A stretch of DNA of 64,000 bases from Chionoecetes opilio (Eukaryota > Arthropoda > Malacostraca > Decapoda > Majidae), in NCBI GenBank assembly GCA_016584305.1, contig JACEEZ010022966.1, positions 50,001 through 114,000 of the forward strand. The letters are read 5' to 3'. Position 1 is the first letter of the stretch, and each line of letters opens with the position of its first letter. The notes beneath the pieces are model-generated. The model ran no database searches, was not told the DNA's origin, and was given only the letters and a program-made list of their open reading frames with translations. The position numbers and the translations under genes are program-made. Positions 1 to 11,628 of the stretch are shown piece after piece.

Positions 1-162
1 AGAGGGAGATTTTGCATGTAGAACAAAGTCTCACCAGCTGATGACAGTCAGCCAATCAAAGTGTAAAGATGACCGACGCTAGCCAATCACATAAGCGGAA
101 GCAATCAGCTGTTGTTTTGTAAACAAGATATAGCGTGGCTGAGTTTGAGAGGATAATTTACC

Positions 163-268
163 ATGTCATCCAGCAAGAAACAAAGGAAAAGCAAATTTTC
201 TGATGTAGAACTCTTCACCATCATAAAAGAAGTAGAAAAGAGAAAGGAAGTGCTACTGGGGACATTAA
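163..268 (+). pseudogene. N-terminal fragment of a Myb/SANT-like (Naif1/Harbinger-associated) DNA-binding protein
   Basis: An ATG at 163 opens a frame reading MSSSKKQRKSKFSDVELFTI and continuing into EVEKRKEVLLGTL. The basic start, then F-S-x-x-E and E-V-x-K-R-K-x-V-L-x-G, resemble the first helix and turn of the Myb/SANT-like domain found in Naif1-type proteins and in the partner protein of PIF/Harbinger transposons. The domain should run about 80 residues but the frame is cut after about 35 by the element starting at 269 and stops at 301-303. Two CCAAT motifs (about 51 and 91) and an AT-rich box (about 128) lie upstream and could be its promoter. The family call rests on a short stretch and is moderately sure; the truncation is plain. 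Confidence 0.5.
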
Positions 269-579
269 TAGCGTGTCTTCGCGACCGTTCTAGCCCGGTC
301 TAGACTGGCTCAGCCCGGGGCGGACTCTGTTTTCGCGAGGTGGGCTAGACCGGGCTGGAACGGGCTGGACTGGGCCAGCCGAGCGAGCAGGACCGCCTTG
401 GCCCAGTGTGGGGAGAACTGGCCCATGCGCACTACAGTCAGCGGGGAAGACGTCCAGGAGCTTCTCGTGCTGCTGATAAGACATGAAACACCATGATGGC
501 CGATCATAAGATTAAAGTAATTTCACGAAAAACTACAATATTCGCAATTTGCTGAAACAGTATCTTGGGAAATGAATGT

Positions 580-826
580 ACCGTCAAAAAAACTATAGTC
601 GCCACTGCACTAATGTCACCAGGAGCCATATATTACGAATTTTAGCATCACTACAGACTTGTATGTGTCACTGAAGACATGTATAGTGTTATGTAGCTAA
701 TGTAAACTACGTACTGTGCACGTCTCTTCGGTGGCACATACAAGTCTGTAGTGATGTTAAAACTCGTAATATATGCCCCCCTGCGACATTAGTGCAGTGG
801 CGACTATATATAGTGTTATTGACGGT
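580..826. repeat. Palindromic MITE nested in the 269-1414 element
   Basis: ACCGTCAA at 580 pairs with the inverted GACGGT near 821-826. The arms continue inward almost to the centre: CGCCACTGCACTAATGTC, ATATATTACGA and CACTACAGACTTGTATGTG each occur on both arms in opposite orientation. Arms of about 100 bp around a short centre and the absence of any ORF are typical of a foldback MITE. Confidence 0.8.
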
Positions 827-861
827 AAATGAAATGAGGTTTCATCATTCAGTTTTTCATA

Positions 862-912
862 GTCATCCCTGCTGCTTGACTTCCCATTGAGAAGTCAAGT
901 AGCAGGGATGAC
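862..912. repeat. Short perfect-arm hairpin
   Basis: GTCATCCCTGCTGCTTGACT near 862 is matched in inverted form near 891-912 (AGTCAAGTAGCAGGGATGAC) around a loop of about 7 nt. The arms differ by one base. The element type is unknown. Confidence 0.8.
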
Positions 913-1419
913 TGCTACAAGCGATGACTGCTACATTGCACAAGGCAAAACTTGCATGATAATAGGGCTAATAACACGTACTCCACCAGTCAAAGGCCTG
1001 CTATATACGGAAATCCCCAGGTAGTGGATGCCAGTACCTATATATATAATACATGATGGTTATATAGGTTATATAATAGTAAACGTTTGACATGGCTGCG
1101 ACAGGTCTTGCAATATTGTGTTGCTGGGATTTTTTCTCCGTCCAGAGATTTATAAACCTGACTCTCATCACACACAGAATGATGACCACGGCTCACCTTT
1201 CATATGCCAACTAGGAGGTTATTACCTGAGGTCAAATTAATAACCCTTTGGTGTGTCTTTGGGGGGGGAGGGTAAAGCTTGCAGGACGGTAGGACCGCCC
1301 ACTTGATCCCCCAGCCAATAGGAACGACTAATAATACAGGGCCAGTCTAGATGTGTTTTCGTGAGCATTAGTCCAGCCTTGACTAGTCTGGTAAAACGTC
1401 GCGAAAACGCACTATAAGT

Positions 1420-1452
1420 GCCTCTTGTAGCTTCCTTATTTTCTTATGTTCT
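1420..1452 (+). repeat. CR1 3'-terminal tail fragment
   Basis: CCTCTTGTAGCTTCCTTATT followed by TTCTTATGTTCT is nearly identical to the last bases of the CR1 element ending near 21530. Only the extreme 3' tail is present, so this is either a very short 5'-truncated insertion or a remnant cut by the adjacent TIR element. Confidence 0.7.
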
Positions 1453-2493
1453 AAGTGCTTCAGTCACTTCTGCTAGCAAGAATAGTGCTTAGGAAGCATA
1501 CACGACAGCAGTCAACGTCGTGGGCGGTGATGGTATGACATCAGCTGTCGTCTGCAAAACTTTGTGGACTTAAAATTAGTAGGCGGTGAAAAAGAAGGCC
1601 GCATACATATTAATTAATCCATAGGTCACAGGCAGGTATGTTACTGTAATAGTGTAGACGTTTAGCATTCGATTTATTAACCGTCTAATCACGTTTACTA
1701 CATTTCGAAGGACTAGTATTTTGTCATAACGTCTTCCAATAACCTTCAACCCTTTTGAGAAACCTACTTCGTTCTACGGAAACCCCCGCTGTGGGAAGTC
1801 ACCTTGTCGTGGTGGCGGGGCTTGAAGCGTGGTCGACGGCGCCACCTACTCTGGCGGCCTGCCTGCCATTGTTGGGTTCGGTGGCCGTCGGCCTCGTGGA
1901 CCAAGCGCTCCCCCTTCGTCACTGGGAGGTGGAGCCTTCCGGTGATGTCGCCTTTATGCTTCCTCCCCCTTTCTCTCCTTTCTTAGGGCGATTCTAGGCC
2001 CGGTGAGACCCTTCTCTTCCGTCTCACGCTTCTTCTTCCTTTTATACTTTCACGCTCCGTTTCCCCACGTGTTTGCCGTGCGTGGCCATCCTGTATTTCC
2101 CCACACGCCACCTCTATCTGGAAGTTGAGTCCACCGCGGGGCGGGTTGTAGTTCCCTTCGGTGGGCAACACGCTTCTTTGGTAGGGGGGCTGGGGTAAGA
2201 CGGGAGGTCTAGTGTGGCCCCGCTGGATCAATCGGCTGGTCTTTGCGTTGGCTAGGGCCAAGGGGGAGGTTCCCTGGTGGGCACCGCATCGGTCCCGCGG
2301 CTGCCACCACACACTAGGCAACCGATGCGTTACTTCCCTGTACCCCTGGAGCTGTTGGGTGAGGTCCTTCCCCAAACAGACAGCTTCCCCTCGTTGGGCT
2401 CCGTGGTTGGGTGGGGGCGTGGGGAAGTGAAGTAATTTTGTTTAGGTATAATACAAAAGTTTTACCCGGCCTGCCTCTCTCCCTGACGTCCGC

Positions 2494-3540
2494 TTGTCCT
2501 CGACTTCTCCCATTGAATCCTCTCACATTGCCACTCTGGCGCCTTTCAGGCCCGACGTGGCACGAAGCGGGCAGCCGCCCCTTCCCCCTCCTCAGCTCCC
2601 CGGTCTGGCGGTCCCGCATAAAGGGGACGCAGACAGGATTGAGAGACGAGCCTGGCCCTCGGGGCCATTTCTACGTTGGACACCTTGTTCTGTCCAACGT
2701 GTCCCAGGCCCTTGTCATACAGAGCATTACATGAATTTCAAGGCTTATGGTGTGGTTCGCCGCATCCGTCTTATTTATGATGACAATGGACAATCAAATA
2801 GGTGCTACATAAATTTTGCTGCGCAGATGATGCTTCCTCTGCTTATGAGGAAGCCACAAAGATGGAAATTGGAGCGAGACATTACAGAGCCAACTCATTC
2901 GCTCCGTAAATTTTGGAGACGGCCCTGATGACTACATCCCCAACACTTTTGAGAAAACTACAACATCTACTCCACCTGTCCGCCACAGCCCTACCCCTTT
3001 TTGGTACGTGGCTTATTATAAGGAAATTTGGTGGCAACTTTTTCCTTGCGCGCGGTACTTAGAGAAAGAAATTGGAATGATCCCGGAAGGGCCCAACCTG
3101 AAAAGGTATGGCAGGGGGTTCTAATCCGAGCCAAAGACCTTACTCAGGCTCGGATGCTCTTCCACTTTGCCCATCACCGAAGACAGCATTTTGATACCAT
3201 CAAACCTGATCCAAAGTTCAATACCAGTAAAGGCGTAGTCTACAACTACGACCTCTTTGAGTTTTCGGAGGCAGAAATACTAAACATGTGCCCGGAAAAA
3301 GTTCAACAGGTCCTATAAGGTCAGGGGAAGCAAAAACCTGATCATTATAATTTTTCTATGGATCAAGTCTCCCCGATTCCATCAGGATCGGCCCCCAGTC
3401 TCTAAAAAAAAAAAGCCTTTATCGACCCCCCTATGCAGTGCTATGAGTGCTACAGCTTTGGCACGGCAAAAAGTTTTGTAAATCCCCTCCTCGCTGTGGT
3501 CGATGCTCGGCGTTGGGTTTCCCCATGCCACAGCTGATGT
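2494..3540 (+). pseudogene. ORF1 (Gag-like RNA-binding protein) of the I-like element, broken
   Basis: Frame pieces at 2494-2928 (YMNFKAYGVVRRIRLIYDD and further residues) and 3028-3318 (FNTSKGVVYNYDLFEFSEAE) look like the RRM-type ORF1 proteins of I/Jockey elements. Near 3433-3520 a CCHC knuckle, C-Y-E-C-Y-S-F-G-H-G-K-K-F-C, can be read by changing frame once, followed by a second Cys-rich stretch (R-C-G-R-C). ORF1 proteins coat the element RNA. At least three frame breaks are seen. Position between leader and ORF2 fits. Confidence 0.7.
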
Positions 3541-4639
3541 ACGTCAACTCCCTACTGCTTCCATGCCGTGTTGATCACCCACCGAGTTCCCGACAGTGGG
3601 GGATTTATAAATTAGAAGAAGACTTTCCTTTATTGGCCAACCCCCCATTTATCAGTCTTGGGAGCGCCAGAAGAGAACTTTCCCACAGACAAGCAGTCGG
3701 GGGAGGAAGCAGGACCTACGCATCCGCGATGGCTGCTGCTTCTTCTAAGACGCCTAATCAGCCTCCTGCAGTTCCCCCCACCACATTCTCTTAAACCTAA
3801 CCCACCCACCCCAATGAAGAATAAGTTCTCGCTACTGCCTGTGATTCTGTGGAGTCTGCTGACTCCTCTCATAATGAGCCCAACCACCTCTAGTGTAGTG
3901 CATGCGCTCGCGGGAAAATGACAATAGTGACTCCTCCTCTAAGAGGCTCCCAGAATCCCATCCTAATAAGGAGTCTCCAAAGCGAAACTCGCAGTTCCAC
4001 TGAGTCCTTAGAGTCAGTGGGCGTCCCTCCGGCTAAAATATCGTTTTGCTGAGCAAAAATGATGGACGTGCGTACAGATACCCCTACTGATAGGTGTGGG
4101 ATACTGACGTGACTCCTAATATCGCTGCCCCTGTTACCACCCCTGAAGGGGCTAGCGACACAGCTCTACATCACGCTGATGGCGAAGGTCTCATACAACT
4201 TAGGGAAACACACAAGCAGTTGATAGCCATGCTGATAAGAAATCTTCAAGCCCCTCGTCGGAGCTATCAGTAAACTTAGAAGTGGTAAATCATCCGTCAG
4301 TAAATCGGCATCTTTGGTGGACATACGGTATCTACTACTGCCGGGGGTCCTCGTATGAGAACCCCGATTTCACCGCCGGATGTACGCAAGCGCCAACCGA
4401 CATCTGGGAATGTACAGAAAAGTATTTTACCATCTTCTACAACACAGAAAAAAGATGCTGGGCTTTCAAATAGCGCAGCGTCTACAAGCCGTAAGGCTTC
4501 TGGCATCAACTTCACGCACGAAAAAAACATCTTCAATCCTCCAATGGAATATTCGGGGAAATTACGTGAAAATTTGGGAGGAACTAGTCCTTCTCATCAA
4601 CGAGTTGGCCCCAGAAATGATCTGTTAACAAAAAAACAA

Positions 4640-7600
4640 TGAAGGGCAGGGAAGGTGTCTCTGCCCGACAGGTTTTATACCTGTCCACACACCACCTCCA
4701 GCAGGTGGTGGCTTTAGTGGTGGTTGTGGCCTTTACCATCGTCGGGATGCCCCCTTAACTGTCATCCCGCTGCAATCACCCTTGCAGCGGGTAGCAGGTC
4801 GTATCCATCTGCACAAAAACCTACACTGTCTGCTCAATATATCTGCCTCCAAATGATGACATACCTCTCCAAGATCTTGAGGATCTTATCCGCCAGCTTC
4901 CCCCTCCATTTTTCTCCTTTGGGGACATGAATGGGCGGGATTTTTTGTGGGGGATTCCACCAGAAATCGTCACGGTGATTCTCTCGTAACTCTAATAGAT
5001 GGCAACAACCTAAATATATTAAACACGGGGAGAACCAACACATTTCCATTTCTCAGACGGGAACATTGACTGCTATTGACTATCACTCTGCAGTCCACAG
5101 GTCGCCCTCGATTCTCATGGGAGGTGGCCGATTCTCTTCGGGGAAGTGACCATTATCCATACTATTTAGAGCAGTGTCCTCGCCCCCTTCCCGATGTCTC
5201 CCAAAATGGGGCCTCTCTCGTGCAGACTGGGAGGGCTTTCAAAAGGCTTGTGTTTTTGAACATCATATAGAGACTTTCCAACAATAGATGAGGCCGTAGA
5301 TTACTTTGTGTCTCGAATCCATTTGCAGCCTCGCCTGAGCATCCCCCCCACATCTGGATCTTTTTTCTCGCCGACCTGTTCCGTGGTGGACTCAGGACTG
5401 TACGGGAGCGAGGGGTCCCCTCCCGCCGTGCAGAGACGCAATACATTACGCGGCCAACTTCAGTAGACCTAAAAATATTTTTTCACAGGTCAAGAGCTAG
5501 ATACCGAAGGGTTTTGAAAGAGGCTCGTCACTCCTCTTGGAGGGCTTATATAAGTACGATCTGTGCATCTAACCGGTGTCCAAGGTTTGGCAAAGAGTGA
5601 GGAAAATGAAAGGGAAGTTTATCCCATCCTCCCTCCAGTTCTATCGATTAATGGAGACCCTGTGGCAGATCCCCTTTACTGTAGCAGAGGGTTTGCTTCC
5701 CATTTTGTGTCAGTGGCGCAGACAGACCTTGCGTCTCCAAGGCTAGGGACAGACTGCGACAAGAACAGAGAGGCATAGATTTTTTTATCCAGAGGCGGGG
5801 AATCTAAAAATGTTCTTTTTACACCTCGTGAGCTATGTCAAGCCATGAAGGTTTGCGCTGACACTCCCCAGGGCCCGATGATGTACAAAATACGATGCTC
5901 TGTCATCTAAGAGATGAGGCTCTAAGATTTCTTGTTGAGCATCTATAATAGGATCTGGATTGAAGGAACCTTCCCAAAATAGCTGGGGGGTGGCGGTGGT
6001 GATCCCCATCCCTAAGCCTGGGGAAAGGGCCACTCACTACCGACGAATTTCCGGTCATATCCCTAACTTCATGGGGTGTGTAAGTTATTCGAAAAAATGG
6101 TAAATGTCGACTTGTATGGTTTTTGGAACGGGAAAAAATTTTTCTCCCGTTCTCAGGGTGGATTCCGTAAGCATCACTCTATACCGGAAGCGCTTTATTT
6201 CCTTAGAGTCATCCAAATGCGGGCATTCGCCTCTCGACAAACACCATGTGACCATCTTTTTCGACCTTGAAAAGGCTTACGACACAGCTTGGAGACACGG
6301 TATATTGCAATCTCTGTACGAGTTCGGGCTAAGAGGTCGTTTGCCTGTGTTCCTCCAGAGTTTCCTAGCCAAAACCGGGTTCTTAGAGTTCGAGTTGGCA
6401 ACCCTACTGTCTTTTGAACACCCGCTTTCCCGGTGGCATCCCCCAAGGTAGGTCTTGAGTGTAGCTCTGTTCGCTGTGGCCATCAATGGTATTGTTTATG
6501 TACCTGCCTGAGGGGATTGTTTTTTTAAATTATACGTGGATGATTTATAATCTCTTTTGCTGCTTCCAGGATGTCGGTTGCAGAGAGAAGACTTCAACTT
6601 GCTATTGATAAAGTTTGTGAATGGACGACGAATCGTGGGTTCCGGTTTTCTCCAACGAAGACGTAGCGGTTTATTTTTGCAAAACCCGTGGGATTCATCC
6701 CGACCCAGACCTGTATCTTTACGGGAAGAGATTACCATGTGGGAAGAGACCCGGTTTTTAGGACTCATTTTGACAAAAGACTGACTTGGGTACCTCACCT
6801 TCGTGCTCTCAAGACTGACTGTCTCCCGGGCCAGGATCTACTGAAAGTCCTCTCGCACACCAGCTGGGGGTGCGCTACACTCCTCTATCTTCACCGCTCA
6901 CTTATCCTTTCGAAGCTTGAATATGGATGTGAAGTGTACTCCTCTGCCACACCCACTCGACTGCGGATGCTGGATTCAGTACATCATGCTGGTGTCCGTT
7001 TTGGCAACCGGGGCGTTCAGGTCATCTCCCATCCCAAGTCTATTGGTGGATGCTGGTGTCCTCCCATTGGATCTTCAACGCCAGTCCCTCCTGTTAAGAT
7101 GTTGGTATCGCCTCCAACGCCTCCCTGACTCAATAGCTTGCCGTGCTGTGTCTTGTGATTCAGGATCGCAACTTTACCCTGGGCGAAGAAGCTTGCCAAA
7201 GCCCCTTGGTTTCCGATTGACAGCTATTATGGAGACGCTATCCTTCCCTGCTTTACGGATCTGCCCGCATAGGCCTACGACAGTCGGTCCATGGCTTCTC
7301 CCAGAAGTGTCCTTTTGCAAAAGCCTTCCGCTCTCAAAAGGGTCTTACCTCCCCAGGCTGAGCGTGCCCAGTTTTTAGACCACTTTTGCACACCCTCAGA
7401 GTTCGGTCCCTGTCTTTATGATGGTTCCAAATCAGACGAAGGAGTTGGTTACGGTGTCGTATTCCCATCGTTTAACAAAGGCGTCAGCCTTCCAAGGTTT
7501 CATCTGTTTTTACGGCTGAATAAGTGCTATTTTATATGCTCTCATGATTATTTTTACCCTTCCGGATGTTTCTTTTACAATTTTTAGTGATTCTTGTAGT

Positions 7601-8031
7601 GCTCTTCAATCACTATGTAATTTTAACTCTCCCCATCCGCTGGTCAATGCCATCCTGGAATGGCTTTATCTGCTCAAGAGGCGAGGCCGGACGGTCAGCT
7701 TTTGTTGGGTACCGGCACATTAGGTGTTGCCGGTAATGAGGAAGCTGATGCCTTGGCAAAAGCTGCAGCTAGAAGACCAGCTCTATCACATTTTGCAGTG
7801 CCGGCTACGGACCTGCGCTCGGCAATCCATAGATCCCGTTCACAACAGTTTGGCAGAACGTTGGATTATATAGGGCAAAATAAACTGCGCACCATCCGCC
7901 AAAGTATCGAAAGGGCTGGAGCTACTGCGGTCTCTCCCGTAGTGGGAGACTGCCTTGGCACGATTGCGTATTGGTCACACTCTAAAATACTCATGGGTTC
8001 CTCATGGAGGGGGGCCACCCTCCTACTGTGA
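4640..8031 (+). pseudogene. ORF2 (endonuclease, reverse transcriptase, RNase H) of the I-like element, broken
   Basis: About 4700-5200 gives APE-type endonuclease remnants (FSFGDMN, then TLTAIDYHSA across frames). About 6080-6600 gives reverse transcriptase: QGGFRKHHSIPEA, then motif A as FFDLEKAYDTAWRHGI, and a YVDDL catalytic box near 6530. About 7410-7780 gives RNase H: YDGSKSDEGVGYG, FSDSCSALQSL, and near the end VAGNEEADALAKAAA. The tail near 7960-8090 (SYCDDFLVPLTVRHLLVECP across frames) is the Cys/His-rich end seen in I/Jockey ORF2. Frames change many times, so no functional product is expected. Confidence 0.85.
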
Positions 8032-8433
8032 TGATTTTTTGGTCCCCTTAACTGTGCGGCACTTGCTGGTCGAGTGTCCCAGCTTGGGACCTACGTGTGC
8101 AATTTTTGTCCCGGTTGTCGCGGGTCGGACGGTGCTTACCGTCTCTCCCTGGCATTGGGAGAGAGGTGTTCTTCCGGGACCCCGAAGTCCATACATTTAT
8201 TGAGAAAGGGTGGCCTTCTCAACAAGTTATGATGTTTTTAATATTAACTTATTATTGTTTTTAATGTACTCTTATTCTTTTATGTATTTCGTTGTTTTAA
8301 ATATTTATATTCTATCTTAAATTTTGTTTTTTAGTTTTACTTTACATGTATCTTCTGTAAGCAGGCGTCAATAACCCCGCAATTGCGGCGCCTTAAAACT
8401 ATAATCAATCAATCAATCAATCTACGGAAACCC

Positions 8434-9657
8434 AAAAGAAAAGACCTGTCTTCATAAAATAACTGTTTGGATAGATTTAGGTTAAGGTTTGGTTTAAGTT
8501 TGGCTTAAGTCATATTTTTCGTGAGGCCGTTAATCCCCCCAAACAGCCGAATTTAGGACAAAGCATGGCCTCTCTCGTACTTCCTGCGTACAATGAGCTT
8601 CCCGTCGATCTCCACAATTCCTGAATCAAACATAATGTCCTGGTTATCAAACCAAAAATTCGTTACCTCACCAGAAAGATCGTCAGTCAGCGCACGTAGT
8701 CTGTGATATTTTCAAACACTTTATCACCATGCTCTGATCCCAGTGTTTGCTTAATCTGTGATCAACAAATATAATCCATTTCCAGGTCAGGGCGGCAAGT
8801 GTACATTTTGCAGAAATGCCCTTAGAATCACTGACACTGATGTCACAATAGCGTCGATTCTTTGTTTTTGGAATCACATGGCTATTCCTACACCTACAAA
8901 TCTGCCCGTCGTCGCGAAAAATATTTTTTCTCACCACTCGGGCACTTCACAACTATTGGTAGGATCTCTGTACTTTCGAAAAAACTCAACTAAGTTTGAT
9001 TTTTACTGTAAAATATCGCAAAATAATCAAGAGCACACTCGACACACACGGACATCTTCATCAAACTGTTCAAATTCTACCGCCTCTTCCCTCTGCTGGC
9101 GAAATGTAGCGTTGTCATTGGCTGAATTAATGAGGATTTTATCTGATTGGTCACGGTATTGGTTTGACGCATGCTTATAAACAAAGCCTATTGTCTCCTT
9201 CTATCCCTCCCTCCCTCCATTCCCCCCGCCAGATCAGACGGCGACTGACGTATAATTTGGATACATTAAGAATACTTTATCTCAGGAACGTGTAATTTCC
9301 GACGGAAAACCAATACAGCAGTGTGTGTCTTGCAGGTGCAGAAGATACCTATAAGATATCTATATTAATATAATCGAAAGTGTGTGCGTGTGTGTGTCCG
9401 CTATAGGTTCTGCCCCCAGTGGCGCAATCCCATCATATGGCACAGTTTTGGAACCAGGTCGACCAGGGGAAGGTTTTAAGGCCACTTTGGGCATGATTCG
9501 ATCACTTTTATTTTTTGTATTTATAGTATTAGCGAGAATTGTGAGAAAAAAAAAATTACGCGAGATATTTTGCATGAAAAAAGAAAGATATCGAAACGAA
9601 CGCACGACTGACGGACGGTTTCTTTTACTTCAGTCCTATTACTTCAGTCCTTCATTC
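8434..9657. other. Unassigned stretch; possible minus-strand decayed coding remnant with CCAAT/TATA-like boxes
   Basis: No family recognised. On the minus strand there are coherent but frame-broken pieces: NATFRQQREEAVEFEQFDED near 9050-9110, FFRKYRDPTNSCEVPEW near 8940-8990, the 84-codon frame 8683-8937, and a piece ending near 8567 that contains GEVTNFWFDNQDIMFDSG. Upstream of these (9125-9185, minus) are a TTTATAAG box and CCAAT motifs. It may be an old transposase or host remnant; I cannot name it. The rest holds a short (GT)n and a T/A-rich stretch. Confidence 0.3.
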
Positions 9658-9914
9658 CCAAGATTCCAATCATCCCATTAGATATGCCATTTGATTTCAA
9701 GAGACTTCAATTACCAGTGAAAGTCAGCTTTGCCATGTCAACCAACAAGTCACAAGGCCAATCACTGAAGTATGTTTGACTTCACCTACTTCAACCTTGC
9801 TTCTCCCATGGTCAGCTCTATGTTGGATGCTCAAGAGTGGGAGATGGCAGCAAGCTCTTTATCCTCACACCCAACAAAAAGACCAAGAACATTGTCTATC
9901 CTGCTGCTTTGTAG
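9658..9914 (+). pseudogene. C-terminal end of a Helitron PIF1-like helicase
   Basis: The frame starting near 9662 reads IPIIPLDMPFDFKRLQLPVK and then SFAMSTNKSQGQSLK, the conserved final helicase motifs of Helitron Rep/Helicase proteins (A-M-T-I-N-K-S-Q-G-Q-S in intact copies). After one frameshift near 9770 it continues QPCFSHGQLYVGCSRVG and LTPNKKTKNIVYPAAL, then stop at 9912-9914. Only the last 85 or so residues of a protein normally over 1,300 residues are present. The downstream hairpin and CTAG end support this as the 3' end of a Helitron. Confidence 0.88.
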
Positions 9915-10057
9915 TAATATTTTGTCAGATTTTGTGATAACCCAAAAATTATTCTGAGATTAAACTCATGGTTGTGTGAAATACATATTATCATTAAAAT
10001 ACAAGTGTTACAATTATTGGGCCGATGGCCTACCAAAAGCCCTCCCCGCAGGAGCTA

Positions 10058-10094
10058 GCCAAAAAGTCCGCCATGAGGGCGGCTTTTCGGCTAG
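10058..10094 (+). repeat. Helitron 3'-terminal hairpin and CTAG end
   Basis: GCCAAAAAGTCCGCC (10058) and GGGCGGCTTTTCGGC (10077) form a GC-rich imperfect stem with a 4-nt loop, immediately followed by CTAG (10091-10094) and a T. Helitrons end with a short hairpin a few bases before CTRR and insert between A and T. It lies 145 bp after the helicase stop, as expected. Confidence 0.8.
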
Positions 10095-10149
10095 TAACAC
10101 ATATAACACATAGGTGTACTTCATAGTGAGAGGGGCGTAATTCTGGAAT

Positions 10150-10700
<551 letters not shown>

Positions 10701-10895
10701 TTTTATTTTTTTACTTGGATTGGAGAGCTTCTCTCTCCCCCACTTCTTGAAGTACTGTGATTATGCATAAACATAACATAATAATTAAGTCATTTCAAGA
10801 TTTATAATTTTTTTCTACCCTTTCAATGTTTTCATGTTCATGTTGTTACCAAGAATACTTGATATTCCATTATCATATTACGCCCATATTATGTG

Positions 10896-10978
<83 letters not shown>

Positions 10979-11009
10979 ATATATATACTATATATATATA
11001 TATATATTT
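10896..11009. repeat. (TA)n microsatellite
   Basis: Near-pure TA dinucleotide run with a few TTA or ACT interruptions, ending directly at the TAGTGATGG element end at 11010. Confidence 0.98.
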
Positions 11010-11127
11010 TAGTGATGGACCGAATGTCTATTTTCCGTATCGCGAATGCGAATGCGAATGCGAATGCGAATATTTGGTTTTAATATTCGCGAATGAGAAT
11101 GCGAATTGCGAATATTACATAACATTT
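11010..11127. mobile_element. hAT-like element end with GCGAAT subterminal hexamers
   Basis: TAGTGATGGACCGAATG is followed by four tandem GCGAAT hexamers (11041-11070) and inverted or variant copies up to about 11125. A YAGTG start with short subterminal repeats is common at hAT ends. A related end occurs at 46199. A second GCGAAT-rich stretch at 13720-13812 plus 15738-15760 may be the other end. No 8-bp duplication can be read because the flank is (TA)n. Confidence 0.5.
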
Positions 11128-11311
11128 CTAGTAATACACTTTTATTGATATCATAAGGGTAACTGAAAAATTTTGTATGTATTGTAAGAGTTCAGACAAA
11201 AAAAATTAATGTCTAAACTAAATTCCATTCAATTTTCTATGTTTCCAGGTTGCGGGACGAGGACCCACTTTTACACGAATACTTACATGATAATATCTTA
11301 CATGAATAATA

Positions 11312-11456
11312 GAGTACGCCGTATAACAAAAATTATTTTTGTCAACTTTAGCATGCCAATTTCCTATGTAAAATGGAATTCTAAGACGATTTTATCTTAT
11401 TCCATTTTTGCATTTGAGCAATTATTACTATGCAAAATCGTACTTTTATATTGCAC
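11312..11456 (+). repeat. Truncated copy of the GTACGCCGTA MITE
   Basis: From GTACGCCGTATAACAAAAAT this matches 12978-13125 over about 145 bp with few changes (shared GACGATTTTATC, CCATTTTTGCATTTGAGCAA, CTATGCAAAATCG). The right half and right terminal repeat are missing. Confidence 0.85.
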
Positions 11457-11628
11457 CCTTATCGAATAATGCTGAAATGAGCACGCAGTGTCCGGTTGGT
11501 CCTGTGTATTGCATCATGCACCAATATGAGTTCCAAATGACTAGCGTGGTAAGCTCTTTCTGATCAGTTGGTTCATCAGGCACTACATCACAGTGTCACA
11601 GCCTCTACATTGGCCTAGAACGTGTCCA

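Larger units (their letters stand above)
269..1414. mobile_element. 1.15-kb TIR DNA element with TAA target duplication (PIF/Harbinger-like, non-autonomous)
   Basis: The left end TAGCGTGTCTTCGCGAC (269) and the inverted right end, read as TAGTGCGTTTTCGCGAC, form imperfect terminal repeats that extend further inward as CTAGACTGG-like stretches. TAA flanks both sides (266-268 and 1415-1417). A 3-bp T-W-A duplication fits PIF/Harbinger; no transposase is encoded, so that assignment rests only on the duplication. It interrupts the Myb/SANT-like ORF and carries a palindromic MITE (580-826) and a hairpin (862-912). Confidence 0.7.
1786..8420 (+). mobile_element. End-to-end I-like (RNase H-bearing) non-LTR retrotransposon with 13-bp target duplication
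   Basis: TCTACGGAAACCC occurs at 1773-1785 and again at 8421-8433, directly beside the 5' GC-rich leader and the (AATC)n tail. That is the target-site duplication of a single insertion and defines a 6.6-kb element that is not 5'-truncated. Inside, in order, are a GC-rich leader, ORF1 with a CCHC knuckle, then ORF2 with endonuclease, reverse transcriptase, RNase H and a C-terminal tail. RNase H plus a short-repeat tail place it in the I superfamily (I/Nimb/R1-type). Many stops and frameshifts make it dead. Clade assignment within the superfamily needs a tree. Confidence 0.9.

Noticed and set aside
1755..2619. Several GC-rich frames of 60-130 codons on both strands
   Set aside because: They fall in the GC-rich 5' leader of the I-like LINE and have no conserved pattern apart from the ORF1 frame starting at 2494.
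8470..8515. GGTTAAGGTTTGGTTTAAG stretch, resembling degenerate arthropod telomere repeat TTAGG
   Set aside because: Units are irregular and too few; not tandem TTAGG.
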